In this document: in pieces, positions 19,219 through 27,168 of the stretch
Layout: each line of letters opens with the position of its first letter
Numbering within the stretch: the first letter of the stretch is position 1
Source of the DNA: Elusimicrobiota bacterium
GTDB lineage: Bacteria > Elusimicrobiota > Elusimicrobia > UBA1565 > UBA9628
NCBI GenBank assembly: GCA_023213235.1
Contig: CP096137.1
Location: 1,753,047 to 1,817,046, forward strand
DNA length: 64,000 nucleotides
Direction of reading: 5' to 3'
Translations under genes and position numbers: made by a program
The notes under the pieces: generated by a model
Told to the model about the DNA's origin: nothing
Database searches by the model: none
The model's input: only the letters and a program-made list of their open reading frames with translations

Positions 19219-20733
19219 ATGAGAAACAAGGAGGTAGGTTTGGAAGCGACTGAAAAAGACTGGACGGAAACGCAAGCCCGAGGGAAGGAAGAAACGGAGC
19301 AGGCCGGGAACCCGGAGGAGACGGCGGCCGGCCCTGAAGCGTTGACGCCGAAGATGCTCGATCTCATGGAGAGGTTATCCGAGTACGGATTTCTGACCAT
19401 GGCCGAGATCCACTTCGTCTTCGGCAATAAAACCTGGGCCTACGGAGTGATGAACGACCTGCGCAAGCAGGGCTTAGTCGCGGACTTCGACACGCAGATG
19501 AGCCCGCGGAAGGGGCACCATTTGACGCACAAAGGCTACCGGGTTCTCGGGAAATTCCAGCGGCTTAGGGTCGGCTTGCGCTTCAAGATGGAGCGCTACA
19601 GCACCTTCATTTTCCGCCACCGGCTGGCCTGCGCCAAGGTCGGAATCACGCTCGCCAAGCACCCGAACGTCAAGGAGTTCATGCCGGAAAGTCGGCTTTG
19701 GAAGCGGCGCAAGAAGGCGACCGACAAGCTCTGCGATGGCGAGTTCTGGTACAAGGTCCCGGACCATGAGAAGGCGGAGCGCGTGGGCCTTGAAGTCGAG
19801 CTGACCCTCAAGAACCAGGGCAAGCTCGATGAGTCCATGGAGCAGCTTGGCCGCCGCAAGGACTTGGATCAGGTGTGGTGGCTCTGCGGCGACACGACCA
19901 CGCTGAAGGCGGTCCGGCGCGAGGTCCAGCGCCGCGACTACTGGCTCGCCCCGCAGCGCCACTTCTTCATCCTATTCGAGGAGTTCCTGGCGGCCAAGGG
20001 CAAGGCCGAGTTGATGGACCCGGAAGGCCAGGCGTTCACGATCGACGCGGCCAAGCCGACGTTGCTTCCTCGGCAAGCCGAGGCCGAACCGGAACCTCGA
20101 ACGCCCGCCGAACCTGTCGCTTTCTATTCCGCGCCGCCGCCGCCGCAAGCCGAAGCCGCCATCCGGCCGGAGTCCGTGCCGCCGCGCGCAGTCGCTCCCG
20201 TTGAGTGGGAACCTTCGCCGCCCGGCCTCGTGGAACGGCTGACGGATTATTGGTACTGGTACGGTCCGAATCCGGAACAGATCAAGACCGGCATTGAAGT
20301 CGTCGTCGCGCTGGCGGTTGCCGTGCTCCTGTTTTGGAATCTCAAGCCATCGTTTCCGCTCGCTTCGGACAGGCCCGCCCGACAAGCGCATTGGCGAAAT
20401 TTCAAGCCGGACGCCACGTTCTGGAGCTTGGGCGACTTCCATTTTTCAATTCCCGTCGTTCAGGCGCGAGGCGAAGACTTTCGCTTGAGCGTGGAACTGA
20501 AACGCACTGTCCTCGAGTCGTGGGGCGGCTGCATCCTTAGCACGATCGTCATAGAAGACGCCAAGGGGCGACGGCTTGGCCGGTGGCAAGTAAAAGACGG
20601 AAGCATTTTCGGCCGCGACACCTGGACGTCCAGGCTCATGACTTTTCGGGCGCCGGCCACGATGCGGCGGTTGGCGATCACGCTGGACATGGGAGGCTGC
20701 GGCACCAAACGAGTGCCGGTTTCGCTCGAATAA
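19219..20733 (+). CDS. Replication-relaxation-like winged-helix protein with membrane anchor
   Basis: A 504-residue protein. After an acidic start, residues 45-110 form a winged helix (LMERLSEYGFLTMAEIHFVF ... LRKQGLVADFD), followed by the domain found in replication-relaxation proteins (VGLEVELTLKNQGKLDESME; VWWLCGDTTTLKAV), often found on plasmids and integrative elements. A Pro-rich linker leads to one membrane helix (EVVVALAVAVLLFWNL) and an extracytoplasmic C-terminal domain, which is unusual. The start is uncertain: ATG 19219 has GGAAGGG directly adjacent, while TTG 19240 has AAGGAGG five nt upstream and is in frame. It sits between the hairpin region and the recombinase. Confidence 0.6.
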   Translation: MRNKEVGLEATEKDWTETQARGKEETEQAGNPEETAAGPEALTPKMLDLMERLSEYGFLTMAEIHFVFGNKTWAYGVMNDLRKQGLVADFDTQMSPRKGHHLTHKGYRVLGKFQRLRVGLRFKMERYSTFIFRHRLACAKVGITLAKHPNVKEFMPESRLWKRRKKATDKLCDGEFWYKVPDHEKAERVGLEVELTLKNQGKLDESMEQLGRRKDLDQVWWLCGDTTTLKAVRREVQRRDYWLAPQRHFFILFEEFLAAKGKAELMDPEGQAFTIDAAKPTLLPRQAEAEPEPRTPAEPVAFYSAPPPPQAEAAIRPESVPPRAVAPVEWEPSPPGLVERLTDYWYWYGPNPEQIKTGIEVVVALAVAVLLFWNLKPSFPLASDRPARQAHWRNFKPDATFWSLGDFHFSIPVVQARGEDFRLSVELKRTVLESWGGCILSTIVIEDAKGRRLGRWQVKDGSIFGRDTWTSRLMTFRAPATMRRLAITLDMGGCGTKRVPVSLE

Positions 20734-20764
20734 AAACCGGGGAATGGGACCCCCTCAAAATAAA

Positions 20765-20785
20765 GGACCGGACGGGGCCCGGTCC
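20765..20785. repeat. 7-bp-arm hairpin after the relaxation gene
   Basis: GGACCGG, 7-nt loop, CCGGTCC, 32 nt after the stop codon. No T-tract follows; it could slow or end transcription. Confidence 0.45.
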
Positions 20786-20858
20786 GCAAAGGAGACGAAT
20801 AGACCAGAACATCGAGAACCGAAGGGCGCATGAGCCGTTGAAGCGGAAGGAAAATAAC

Positions 20859-21062
20859 GTGGAACTTTCCGGCCGCCTCATTCGTAAGGAGATAGCGGAT
20901 GAAGGAGGCGTGTTCTCCGTCGAGACGGACGGACAGGTGGAAGCATTGAGGCTCTTGGCGCGGCTCATCGCGCGGGGGCTTCGGCAGGAAGGGCTTGCGA
21001 GGGAGCAGAAGGCGGGTCAAACTATGGTCCCAGCGGGACCGGTGAGCGGGAGGACGGAATGA
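20859..21062 (+). CDS. Small protein upstream of the recombinase
   Basis: A 67-residue frame beginning at GTG (VELSGRLIRKEIADEGGVFS) with GGAAGG 8 nt upstream. Its stop overlaps the recombinase ATG by 4 nt, the usual sign of translational coupling. It is helical and charged; no known domain. A short companion frame before a large serine recombinase is common on mobile elements, and it may be an accessory or regulatory protein. Confidence 0.55.
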   Translation: MELSGRLIRKEIADEGGVFSVETDGQVEALRLLARLIARGLRQEGLAREQKAGQTMVPAGPVSGRTE

Positions 21063-22660
21063 ACGAGATAACTCAGGCGGGAATCGGCGGCAAGGCGGCG
21101 CTCTACGCGCGCGTCTCGTCGGAGCGGCAGGCGGACAAGGACTTGTCGATCCCGGCGCAGCTCAAGGCGCTGCGCGACTTCGCGTCCAGGCGCGGCTGGA
21201 GCGTCCACGCGGAGTACGTGGACGAGGCCCGGAGCGCGCGCTCGGCCGACCGCCCGCGCTTCCAGGAGATGATCGCGGCGGCGAGGCAGAAAAACGCGCC
21301 GTTCCAGTACATCCTCGTCTGGAAGCTGTCGCGCTTCGCGCGCAACCGCGAGGACTCGATCATCTACAAGAAGCTCCTGCGCAAGCACGGCGTCGAGGTC
21401 GTCTCGATCAACGAGCAGATCGACGACAGCCCCTCGGGCAAGCTCCTGGAGGGCATCATCGAGGTGATCGACGAGTTCTACTCGGCGAACCTGTCGCACG
21501 ACACGATCCGGGGCATGAAGGAGAACGCGCGGCGCGGCTTCCTCAACGGCAGCACGCCGCCCTACGGCTTCAAGAAGCTCAAGGTACGCGTCGGCAACCA
21601 CGACAAGTACAAGCTCGTCCCGGATGAAATGGAGGGGCCCGTCCTGCGGCGCATGTTCAAGCTGTGCCTGGAGAACAAGGGGGCGAAGGAGATCGCCCGC
21701 GTTCTCAACGCGGAGGGGCTGAGGACGCGGCGCGGCGGGCTGTGGGAGGTCAACGCGATCCACTACATCCTGCGCAACGAGACGGCGACGGGCGCGCTCA
21801 TTTTCAATCGCGTCCACAAAAACTCGGTCAAGGCCGTGGAGCGCCCGGCGGACCAGACGATCCGGGTCCAGAACGCCCACCCCGCCGTCATCGACCGCGC
21901 GACCTACGAGAAGGCGCAGAAGGTGATCGCATCGCGCAGCCACAAGGTCGTTCATCCGCGCACGCTCGGCAGCCAGTACCTCTTGAGCGGACTGGTCGTC
22001 TGCCGCTGCGGGGCGCACATGGCCGGGTGCGCGGCTAAAAGCTCGCGCTTCTTTTACTACGGCTGTCATAACCGCGTCCGGCGCGGGCTGGCGGCGTGTC
22101 AGGCCAAGCTCATCAACCGGGACCGCCTGGAGCAGGCCGTGATCGGGCGGCTCAAGGAACGGGTTCTGACGGACGAGAACCTGGGCCAACTCGTGCGCCT
22201 CGTCAACGCGGAGATCAACGAGGGGCGCGCGGAGGTCGATGAGCAGGTGTTGGAGAAGGACACGCAGATCGCGGTCCTCAACGGCCGATTGGACAAGCTC
22301 TACGCGGCGTTGGAGACGGGCCGCTTCGACATGGACGACCTGGCTCCGCGTGTCAAGGACCTGCGCGCTCAGATCGAAGCCCTCAAGGCCGCGCGCGTCG
22401 GCTTGGAGTTACAGCAGATGACGAAGGAGCTGCGCTACAGCGCGGCGGACATCGAGCGCTACTCGCAGGACATGCGGCGGGTCTTGGAGAACGGCTCGCT
22501 GTTCGAGCGCAAGGCGTTCCTGCGGGAGTGGGTCAAGCGCGTTACGATCGACCGGCCCGGAGGCGGCACCATCGAATACGCCCTGCCGCTCGTCGGGGAA
22601 AAGAAAACGGCCGCCCCGAAACCGCGGGCGACCGTCCGAACCATGAGGTTCTATCTTTAG
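21059..22660 (+). CDS. Large serine recombinase
   Basis: A 533-residue site-specific recombinase of the large-serine type. The N-terminal catalytic domain (residues 12-155) has YARVSSERQ, in which S20 is the likely nucleophile, and the arginine-containing WKLSRFARN. The recombinase domain follows (PPYGFKKL ... AIHYILRNETATGALIFN), then a zinc ribbon (VVCRCGAHMAGC ... YGCHNR ... AACQAK) and a long coiled coil (near residues 395-460) with the C-terminal tail. All key residues are present, so it should be active. It would integrate or excise the surrounding element by recombining short att sites; none was identified. It is coupled to the small gene upstream. Confidence 0.92.
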   Translation: MNEITQAGIGGKAALYARVSSERQADKDLSIPAQLKALRDFASRRGWSVHAEYVDEARSARSADRPRFQEMIAAARQKNAPFQYILVWKLSRFARNREDSIIYKKLLRKHGVEVVSINEQIDDSPSGKLLEGIIEVIDEFYSANLSHDTIRGMKENARRGFLNGSTPPYGFKKLKVRVGNHDKYKLVPDEMEGPVLRRMFKLCLENKGAKEIARVLNAEGLRTRRGGLWEVNAIHYILRNETATGALIFNRVHKNSVKAVERPADQTIRVQNAHPAVIDRATYEKAQKVIASRSHKVVHPRTLGSQYLLSGLVVCRCGAHMAGCAAKSSRFFYYGCHNRVRRGLAACQAKLINRDRLEQAVIGRLKERVLTDENLGQLVRLVNAEINEGRAEVDEQVLEKDTQIAVLNGRLDKLYAALETGRFDMDDLAPRVKDLRAQIEALKAARVGLELQQMTKELRYSAADIERYSQDMRRVLENGSLFERKAFLREWVKRVTIDRPGGGTIEYALPLVGEKKTAAPKPRATVRTMRFYL

Positions 22661-23373
22661 TGAAGACTGGCGGGCTCGACCGCAAACATAGTGAACTAAA
22701 TTCTGTGTCGGGAATGTCGGGTAATTCTCGCCTGGTAACCCTCAGTCCGGTGGTCTGGGATGCCCAGACGATTGAGATCAGCACGGTCAGGGACGGGCGT
22801 CGGAAGGTCACCGCCGTGGCCGATGCGGCGCCCTGGGCGACGCTCCCTGTCTGGTTGGCGCCTGCTGCTGGCGCGGCACGGCGTCCGGCGACCCTGCCTC
22901 GGTAGCGCGCACTGCGTTTCTGAGGGCCTGCGGGAGCTTCCCCGAGATTTGGGGAAGCTGTGAGAAAGGTCATCCGCAGGCGGCGGCCCGCCGGTTAGGG
23001 CGCAGATCAAAACCGGCGGCTGAAGGCCCTGGAAGCGAGTTTTAAACCATCTATTTGCCCTTTAGACGTATGTTGGGTGAGATGAGCCGCGCCACCGGCG
23101 GTCACCGCGCCCACGCGGCCCGCGCCCATGCGGCCCGCGCCCTTCAGTCGGTGCTCTCCGATCTCCCAGAAGGGGCGACAGCGGGGGTGACACTGCTCGA
23201 TGACCGGACACAGCTTGCCAGACACAGGGGCTCGAAGAGAGCGCCTATAGTGCGGCAGGAGGGACCTTTACCTATGTCGGGCGGCACCGACAACGACCGC
23301 CGCCACCCTGTCACCCTGGCCGGACACCCCGACACGGCTGTTGCTACTCATGATGAGCCCTACGGCTGGGCTT
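22661..23373 (+). other. 713-nt gap after the recombinase
   Basis: No convincing gene. It holds a 9-bp perfect hairpin (22935-22959) and a near-tandem 14-15-nt GC-rich duplication around 23112-23141 (GCGGCCCGCGCCC twice). Attachment sites of serine recombinases often lie next to the gene, so an att site could be here, but I cannot pick it out without the partner site. Confidence 0.4.
22935..22959. repeat. Perfect 9-bp-arm hairpin
   Basis: AGCTTCCCC, loop GAGATTT, GGGGAAGCT, about 275 nt past the recombinase stop. No T-tract follows. Confidence 0.6.
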
Positions 23374-23736
23374 ATGGTGAAAAAGGACCTGAGAATCGAC
23401 GTTTGCTATTCTGATCGTATGGTCGACATCCTCAACGTAAAACGTCAGCGCCTGAGCACCGTCATAGCGGATTATTGCCAGTGCGAAAGCTGCCATGTTG
23501 TCGATCGGGACCTCGATCGGATGGAAGTCGGCCAGGCCTGCCAAAGGTGCGGCGTTAAGGAAGGGGAGGGCGGATACACCTACTTCCACTTGGGCATTCT
23601 GAGCACGATCGACCTTATGCAGGACCTCTACCACACGCCAGCCAAGCCGGGGAACACGGGCCTCTCGGTCGAGTCTCATCACCTTGCGGTCGTGGTCTTC
23701 TTGGCGGCGTCCCGAAAGCTGTGGAAATTGTCGTAG
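23374..23736 (+). CDS. Zinc-ribbon-like protein truncated by an insertion sequence
   Basis: About 120 residues starting at ATG 23374 (MVKKDLRIDVCYSDRMVDIL); ATG 23419 is a shorter alternative. It carries two CxxC-type pairs (YCQCESCHVV and GQACQRCGVK), suggesting a structural zinc site, then GILSTIDLMQDLY and ESHHLAVVVFLAASRKL. The frame runs 17 nt into the insertion sequence end at 23720 and stops there, so the natural C-terminus is lost; I see no continuation beyond the other end of the element at 25110. It is probably a non-functional or shortened product. Confidence 0.5.
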   Translation: MVKKDLRIDVCYSDRMVDILNVKRQRLSTVIADYCQCESCHVVDRDLDRMEVGQACQRCGVKEGEGGYTYFHLGILSTIDLMQDLYHTPAKPGNTGLSVESHHLAVVVFLAASRKLWKLS

Positions 23737-23747
23737 CCTTTGGTTGA
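23720..23747. repeat. Left inverted repeat of the IS256-like element
   Basis: Reads TGTGGAAATTG...GTAGCC...TTTGGTTGA and pairs imperfectly with the reverse complement of 25078-25110 (TGTGGAAAATTG...GTAACC...TCTGGTTGA). Confidence 0.65.
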
Positions 23748-23784
23748 GTTCCTGATTCTACTCGATTCGTTTCTCTTTTTCATC

Positions 23785-25023
23785 TCACGCCACTGCCAAC
23801 GCCTTGAGATCCGCATGCTCGACGGTCTTGCCGCCTGTCGTCATCGTCTCGTAGCCGCCGATCTTGCGCATCCGGACCATCCCCGAGGCGACCAACCCAA
23901 ACAACAGCACCAAGATCGAAGACTGGGTTGGAAACACGCCTTGAGTCTTCGTGCGGCGACGGAACTCGAGGTTGAGACGCTCGACGATGTTCGTGGTCTT
24001 CAGCGAGCGCCACTGCTCCTTCGGGAAGCTCATGAAGCTCAGTAGGTCCATCCCCGCGTCCTCGAGCGATCTCGCCACGCTCTCGGCCTTCCTGCTCCAT
24101 TTACGCATGAACGCGGCGTACGCCGCTTTCGCCGTCTCGATGTCGTCGGCGTTGATGATCGCGTCGTAGTCGGCCTTCACCTCGCCTTGCAGCGACTTCG
24201 GCGCGTGCCCGAGCAGGTTCCAGAGCTTGTGCACGGTGCAGCGCTGGATCGGCAGGTTCGGCCACAATTCGAGAAGCGCCCGCGTCAGCCCTTTGTTGCC
24301 GTCCACAATGGCCAGCTCGATGCGCTTGAGCCCGCGGTCGGCTAGATTCGTCACAAACCCGCTCCAGGCCGCCGTGCTCTCAACGCCCATCACCGCCAAG
24401 CTCAGAAGGACCTTCTCGCCCGTCGAGCGCACGCCGATGGCGACCATGATCGGGAGCCTCTCGGCCTTGCCGCCGCATCTGACTGGCATGAAGGTCGCGT
24501 CCAGGTACACGTAGCGGATATCCTCGCCGGACAGATCCCGCTTGCTCCAGTTCTCAAAGTACGCCTGGAGTTGCACGATCACGCGCGAGATCGACGACTT
24601 CGACAGCGGCGAGTTCTTGAGCAGCGGCCGGATGGCCTGCTTTACTCGTCGCGTGTTGACGCCGCCGAAGTAGAGGCCCAGCAGCGCCGCGTCCACCTCC
24701 CGCGTGCGCCTGGCGTAGCGCGGGACGATCTGCGATTGCCATTCCCGGCTCCGTTCTCCGTCGAAGACGAGCGCGCGCGGCACGACGAGCTCCGTGGGGC
24801 CAAACGACGTGCTCAGCGTTCTGGTCTTGGTGCCGTTGCGGTAGCCCCGGCGCGTCTCGGTCCTCGCGTAGACGCCGGCGCCGAGGAAGGCGGTCAGTTC
24901 TTCTTGGGCAACTCGTCCGAGGGCCTGACGGATGTGATCACGGGCAGCATCACTGAGGACGTCCAGCGAAAACGGCAACGCCACGGCTGTTGTACGAACG
25001 GGTACGGCCTTGATAGACTTCAT
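23785..25023 (-). CDS. IS256-family transposase
   Basis: A 412-residue mutator-type DDE transposase. Catalytic residues are visible: D in YLDATFMPV, D in IVDGNKGL and E in TNIVERLNLEF, with the family CxxHxxxN-like motif in CTVHKLWNL between the last two. Length and motifs are complete and there is no frame break, so it should be active. The start ATG has AGGAGG 7 nt upstream (minus strand), and a small hairpin (CGCCAG / CTGGCG) lies in the leader. Confidence 0.93.
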   Translation of the reverse strand: MKSIKAVPVRTTAVALPFSLDVLSDAARDHIRQALGRVAQEELTAFLGAGVYARTETRRGYRNGTKTRTLSTSFGPTELVVPRALVFDGERSREWQSQIVPRYARRTREVDAALLGLYFGGVNTRRVKQAIRPLLKNSPLSKSSISRVIVQLQAYFENWSKRDLSGEDIRYVYLDATFMPVRCGGKAERLPIMVAIGVRSTGEKVLLSLAVMGVESTAAWSGFVTNLADRGLKRIELAIVDGNKGLTRALLELWPNLPIQRCTVHKLWNLLGHAPKSLQGEVKADYDAIINADDIETAKAAYAAFMRKWSRKAESVARSLEDAGMDLLSFMSFPKEQWRSLKTTNIVERLNLEFRRRTKTQGVFPTQSSILVLLFGLVASGMVRMRKIGGYETMTTGGKTVEHADLKALAVA

Positions 25024-25077
25024 GTGAGCGTAACCTCCTGGTCGCCAGCTGATAACTGGCGCGGTTGTTTGACTTCT

Positions 25078-25110
25078 TCAACCAGAGGTTACGCTTTTCA
25101 ATTTTCCACA
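25078..25110. repeat. Right inverted repeat of the IS256-like element
   Basis: Imperfect mate of 23720-23747, ending in TTTTCCACA at 25110. GTTACGCT recurs nearby, once as the reverse complement near 25027 and again outside at 25148, so subterminal repeats are present. Confidence 0.65.
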
Positions 25111-25131
25111 ACAACCGGGACGGTGCCTTTT

Positions 25132-25149
25132 ACTGTTGTCGACAACAGT
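25132..25149. promoter_or_regulatory. 18-bp perfect palindrome
   Basis: ACTGTTGTCGACAACAGT, exactly symmetric, 27-45 nt upstream of the next gene and 22 nt outside the insertion sequence. It looks like a dimeric repressor operator, or a target sequence near the element. Confidence 0.5.
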
Positions 25150-25176
25150 TACGCTTGTGGATCGTGTGAATCCCGG

Positions 25177-25779
25177 ATGATTGCTCCGAGGAGGCGTCTC
25201 ATGGGCTGCCTGCTTCTCCTGGCGGCCAGCGCGGCGCTCGCCGAACAGCCGGTTGAATTCGTGGGCGCGAGGATCTCCGTTTTCCCGGGGGCGACGGTCG
25301 TCCGCCACCCCTACCGTGAGCTCGACCGGCGGGTTCCGGCGCCGAAGAAGGTCATGGACGTCTACGTTTGGCGTGAGTCAGGACTCGCCGTGAGCACCGG
25401 GACGAAGCCTGAGCAGCTCGGGCACGGCGACCTCACGGTCACTTTGGCGGAGGACGTCTTCGAAATCCGGGAGCCGAAGCAGGCCCTCATCGTGACGGGC
25501 TTCGGCCCTATGGAAATCAGCACGGGAGCCATCCGCAGCGTCGCGCCGTTCGACGGGCCGCTGAACGGGCGGCGGGGAGACCTCATCCTTCCGGTCTCCG
25601 CTCGGGACGCCAAGCTGCTTCGAAGCGGACCGCCCAAGTACTCCTGCCGCGTCGGCGGCGACCGATATCTGCTGAGCTGGACGCGCGACGTCTGCCGAAA
25701 CGCGGCGGAACAAGAGCTAGAATCCCTGTCCCAGACGGCGGGAATCGTCGTCATGAAATTCGAGGATGAGGACCACTGA
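25177..25779 (+). CDS. Exported hypothetical protein
   Basis: A 200-residue protein with a signal peptide (RRRLMGCLLLLAASAALA, cleavage before EQ). The mature part has no recognised domain; two cysteines (YSCRVG and RDVCRN) could form a disulfide. Two starts are possible: ATG 25177 gives a normal positive n-region, and ATG 25201 has GAGGAGG 5 nt upstream. It overlaps the next gene by one base (TGATG), so the pair is an operon. It lies just outside the insertion sequence. Confidence 0.6.
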   Translation: MIAPRRRLMGCLLLLAASAALAEQPVEFVGARISVFPGATVVRHPYRELDRRVPAPKKVMDVYVWRESGLAVSTGTKPEQLGHGDLTVTLAEDVFEIREPKQALIVTGFGPMEISTGAIRSVAPFDGPLNGRRGDLILPVSARDAKLLRSGPPKYSCRVGGDRYLLSWTRDVCRNAAEQELESLSQTAGIVVMKFEDEDH

Positions 25780-26294
25780 TGCCTGACGACAAGAGCTCTC
25801 CCGGCGGAATCATCACCTCCTACGCGTTCAAGTACGCGATCCAGTTCTTCCAGTTCGCCGAGCCGAAGTACCCGGAGATGAAGAAGCAGCCGATCGACGC
25901 CCGCCTCGCGGCGTACCAGGCGGCCATCCTCGTCTGGGTGCTGATCCTCGAGGAGCGGCGCACGCCCGGAGTGTCGAAGGAGCTGCACGCCAACGTCTCG
26001 CGCGCTTTCCCGCCCTCGGCGCGCCGGCGCTGCCTGACGGCCGTTCAGGACCTGGCCGCGTTCCTGCTCAAGATGGACCGCGGCTCGATCGGCCCCGACG
26101 AGATTCCCGCGGTCGTGAAGCTCGCCGGCAACGCCGACAGCTATATCAGCGACGCGATGGGCGTCTGGCTCGGCGGCACGGTCATGGACAAGTGGACGCT
26201 CGGCGAGGCCGACAAGCCGGCCGCGGCGGCGATGGCGCGCAGTTCCCGCACGAGTGCCATCATGATCGGACGGATGCTCGCCAAAGCGAAATAG
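25779..26294 (+). CDS. Hypothetical soluble protein
   Basis: A 171-residue mostly helical protein with no signal peptide and no recognised family. An internal hydrophobic stretch (AAILVWVLILEE) is too short and isolated for a firm membrane call. It is translationally coupled to the exported protein before it. An 8-bp near-palindrome (GAGACCGC / GCGGTCTC, 26327-26344) lies 33 nt after the stop. Confidence 0.5.
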   Translation: MPDDKSSPGGIITSYAFKYAIQFFQFAEPKYPEMKKQPIDARLAAYQAAILVWVLILEERRTPGVSKELHANVSRAFPPSARRRCLTAVQDLAAFLLKMDRGSIGPDEIPAVVKLAGNADSYISDAMGVWLGGTVMDKWTLGEADKPAAAAMARSSRTSAIMIGRMLAKAK

Positions 26295-26437
26295 GGAACT
26301 TTTCAGGGGGTGGATCGTCTGGTAGGGAGACCGCGAGCGGTCTCGGAGGCCTGCCATGGACGATACCGAAGCCGCGCCGCGCAAGCACGGCGCCCACACG
26401 TTGCCCATCGCCTGCCGCCACATCGTGCCGGGGTCCC

Positions 26438-26466
26438 TTGACACTATGTCAGATTCGACATATACT
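26438..26466 (+). promoter_or_regulatory. HigBA promoter with embedded operator
   Basis: TTGACA (26438-26443), 17 nt, TATACT (26461-26466). The spacer holds TATGTC-AGATTC-GACATA (26445-26462), whose arms are exact inverted repeats and reach into the -10 box. A bound antitoxin dimer would block the polymerase. The GTG start is 8 nt past the -10 box. Confidence 0.75.
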
Positions 26467-26474
26467 GAGGGCGA

Positions 26475-26804
26475 GTGAGGGCTGGCAAGCCGCTCATTTG
26501 GCTGCACGGAGAGGTGAAGTCTCCGCCCTTTTCGCGGGAAGGGAGACTTGAGGCCGGCGACTTGTTGAGGCGCGTTCAAGACGGGGGAATGCTGGGAATG
26601 CCTCATTCTCGGCCGATGCCGTTCATCGGGCCCCGTTGCTATGAGCTGCGCGTGACGGACGTCGGCGGCGAGTGGCGCTTGGTCTATCGAGTTGACACGG
26701 ATGCCGTCTTGATCGTCGAAGTGTTCAGGAAGAAGACACAAACGACGCCCGGAGCGGTGATCGCCGCTTGCCGGAGGCGGCTCAGGAGCTACGACGATGA
26801 ATGA
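26475..26804 (+). CDS. higB: HigB-like toxin (phage Gp49-like family)
   Basis: A 109-residue RelE/HigB-fold protein, expected to be a ribosome-dependent mRNA nuclease. The core is CYELRVTDVGGEWRLVYRVD and LIVEVFRKKTQTTP, with the basic RxxYR-type and KK residues that line the active site. The start is GTG 26475 (no better ATG in frame). It precedes its antitoxin and overlaps it by 8 nt, the usual gene order of the HigBA type (toxin first). Confidence 0.82.
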   Translation: MRAGKPLIWLHGEVKSPPFSREGRLEAGDLLRRVQDGGMLGMPHSRPMPFIGPRCYELRVTDVGGEWRLVYRVDTDAVLIVEVFRKKTQTTPGAVIAACRRRLRSYDDE

Positions 26805-27168
26805 TGCCAAGAGAAAGCGGCTGGAAGCGAAAGGGTGGCGCTTAGGCACCGTGCAGGAATTCCTGGGGCTTTCCGATCAAGAGGCGGCGTTCATCGAAGT
26901 GAAGCTGAAGCTTGCGCGAAGCCTTCGCGTCAAACGCCTGAAGCGGGGTATGGGTCAGCAACAGGCGGCAAAGCTCGCTCAGTCGAGTCAAAGCAGGTTC
27001 GCGAAAATGGAATCAGCGGATTCGTCCGTGTCCGTGGACCTGCTGGTCCGATCTCATCTGGCTCTCGGCACGTCCGCTTTGGAACTGGGGCGGATTATAG
27101 CGCGGCCGACCGCCGGGGAACGTGGCCCGGACGTCAAGCCGCGGCGACCGGCTTTGCGTAGCCGTTAG
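26797..27168 (+). CDS. higA: HigA-like antitoxin (XRE family)
   Basis: A 123-residue helix-turn-helix protein. The XRE domain covers residues 45-95 (LKRGMGQQQAAKLAQSSQSR ... VDLLVRSHLALG) and would bind the operator at 26445-26462 and neutralise HigB. A Pro/Arg-rich tail follows. Its 3' end overlaps the 3' end of hpnA on the other strand by 35 nt. Confidence 0.82.
   Translation: MNDAKRKRLEAKGWRLGTVQEFLGLSDQEAAFIEVKLKLARSLRVKRLKRGMGQQQAAKLAQSSQSRFAKMESADSSVSVDLLVRSHLALGTSALELGRIIARPTAGERGPDVKPRRPALRSR

Larger units (their letters stand above)
23720..25110 (-). mobile_element. IS256-family insertion sequence
   Basis: A 1391-nt element with a single intact transposase on the minus strand and imperfect terminal inverted repeats. 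Size and transposase type fit IS256. No clear 8-9-nt target duplication is visible, so the exact ends could differ by some bases or the flanks may have been rearranged. It truncates the zinc-ribbon gene at its left end. Confidence 0.75.

Noticed and set aside
23055..23414. 119-residue frame after the recombinase
   Set aside because: Low-complexity Ala/Arg start from a GC-rich duplication and no start signal.
23712..25118. 8-9-nt target site duplication of the IS256-like element
   Set aside because: The flanks CCGAAAGC and ACAACCGG do not match at the chosen ends.
26356..26478. 40-codon frame before higB
   Set aside because: It runs through the promoter and operator, has no ribosome site and no protein-like features.
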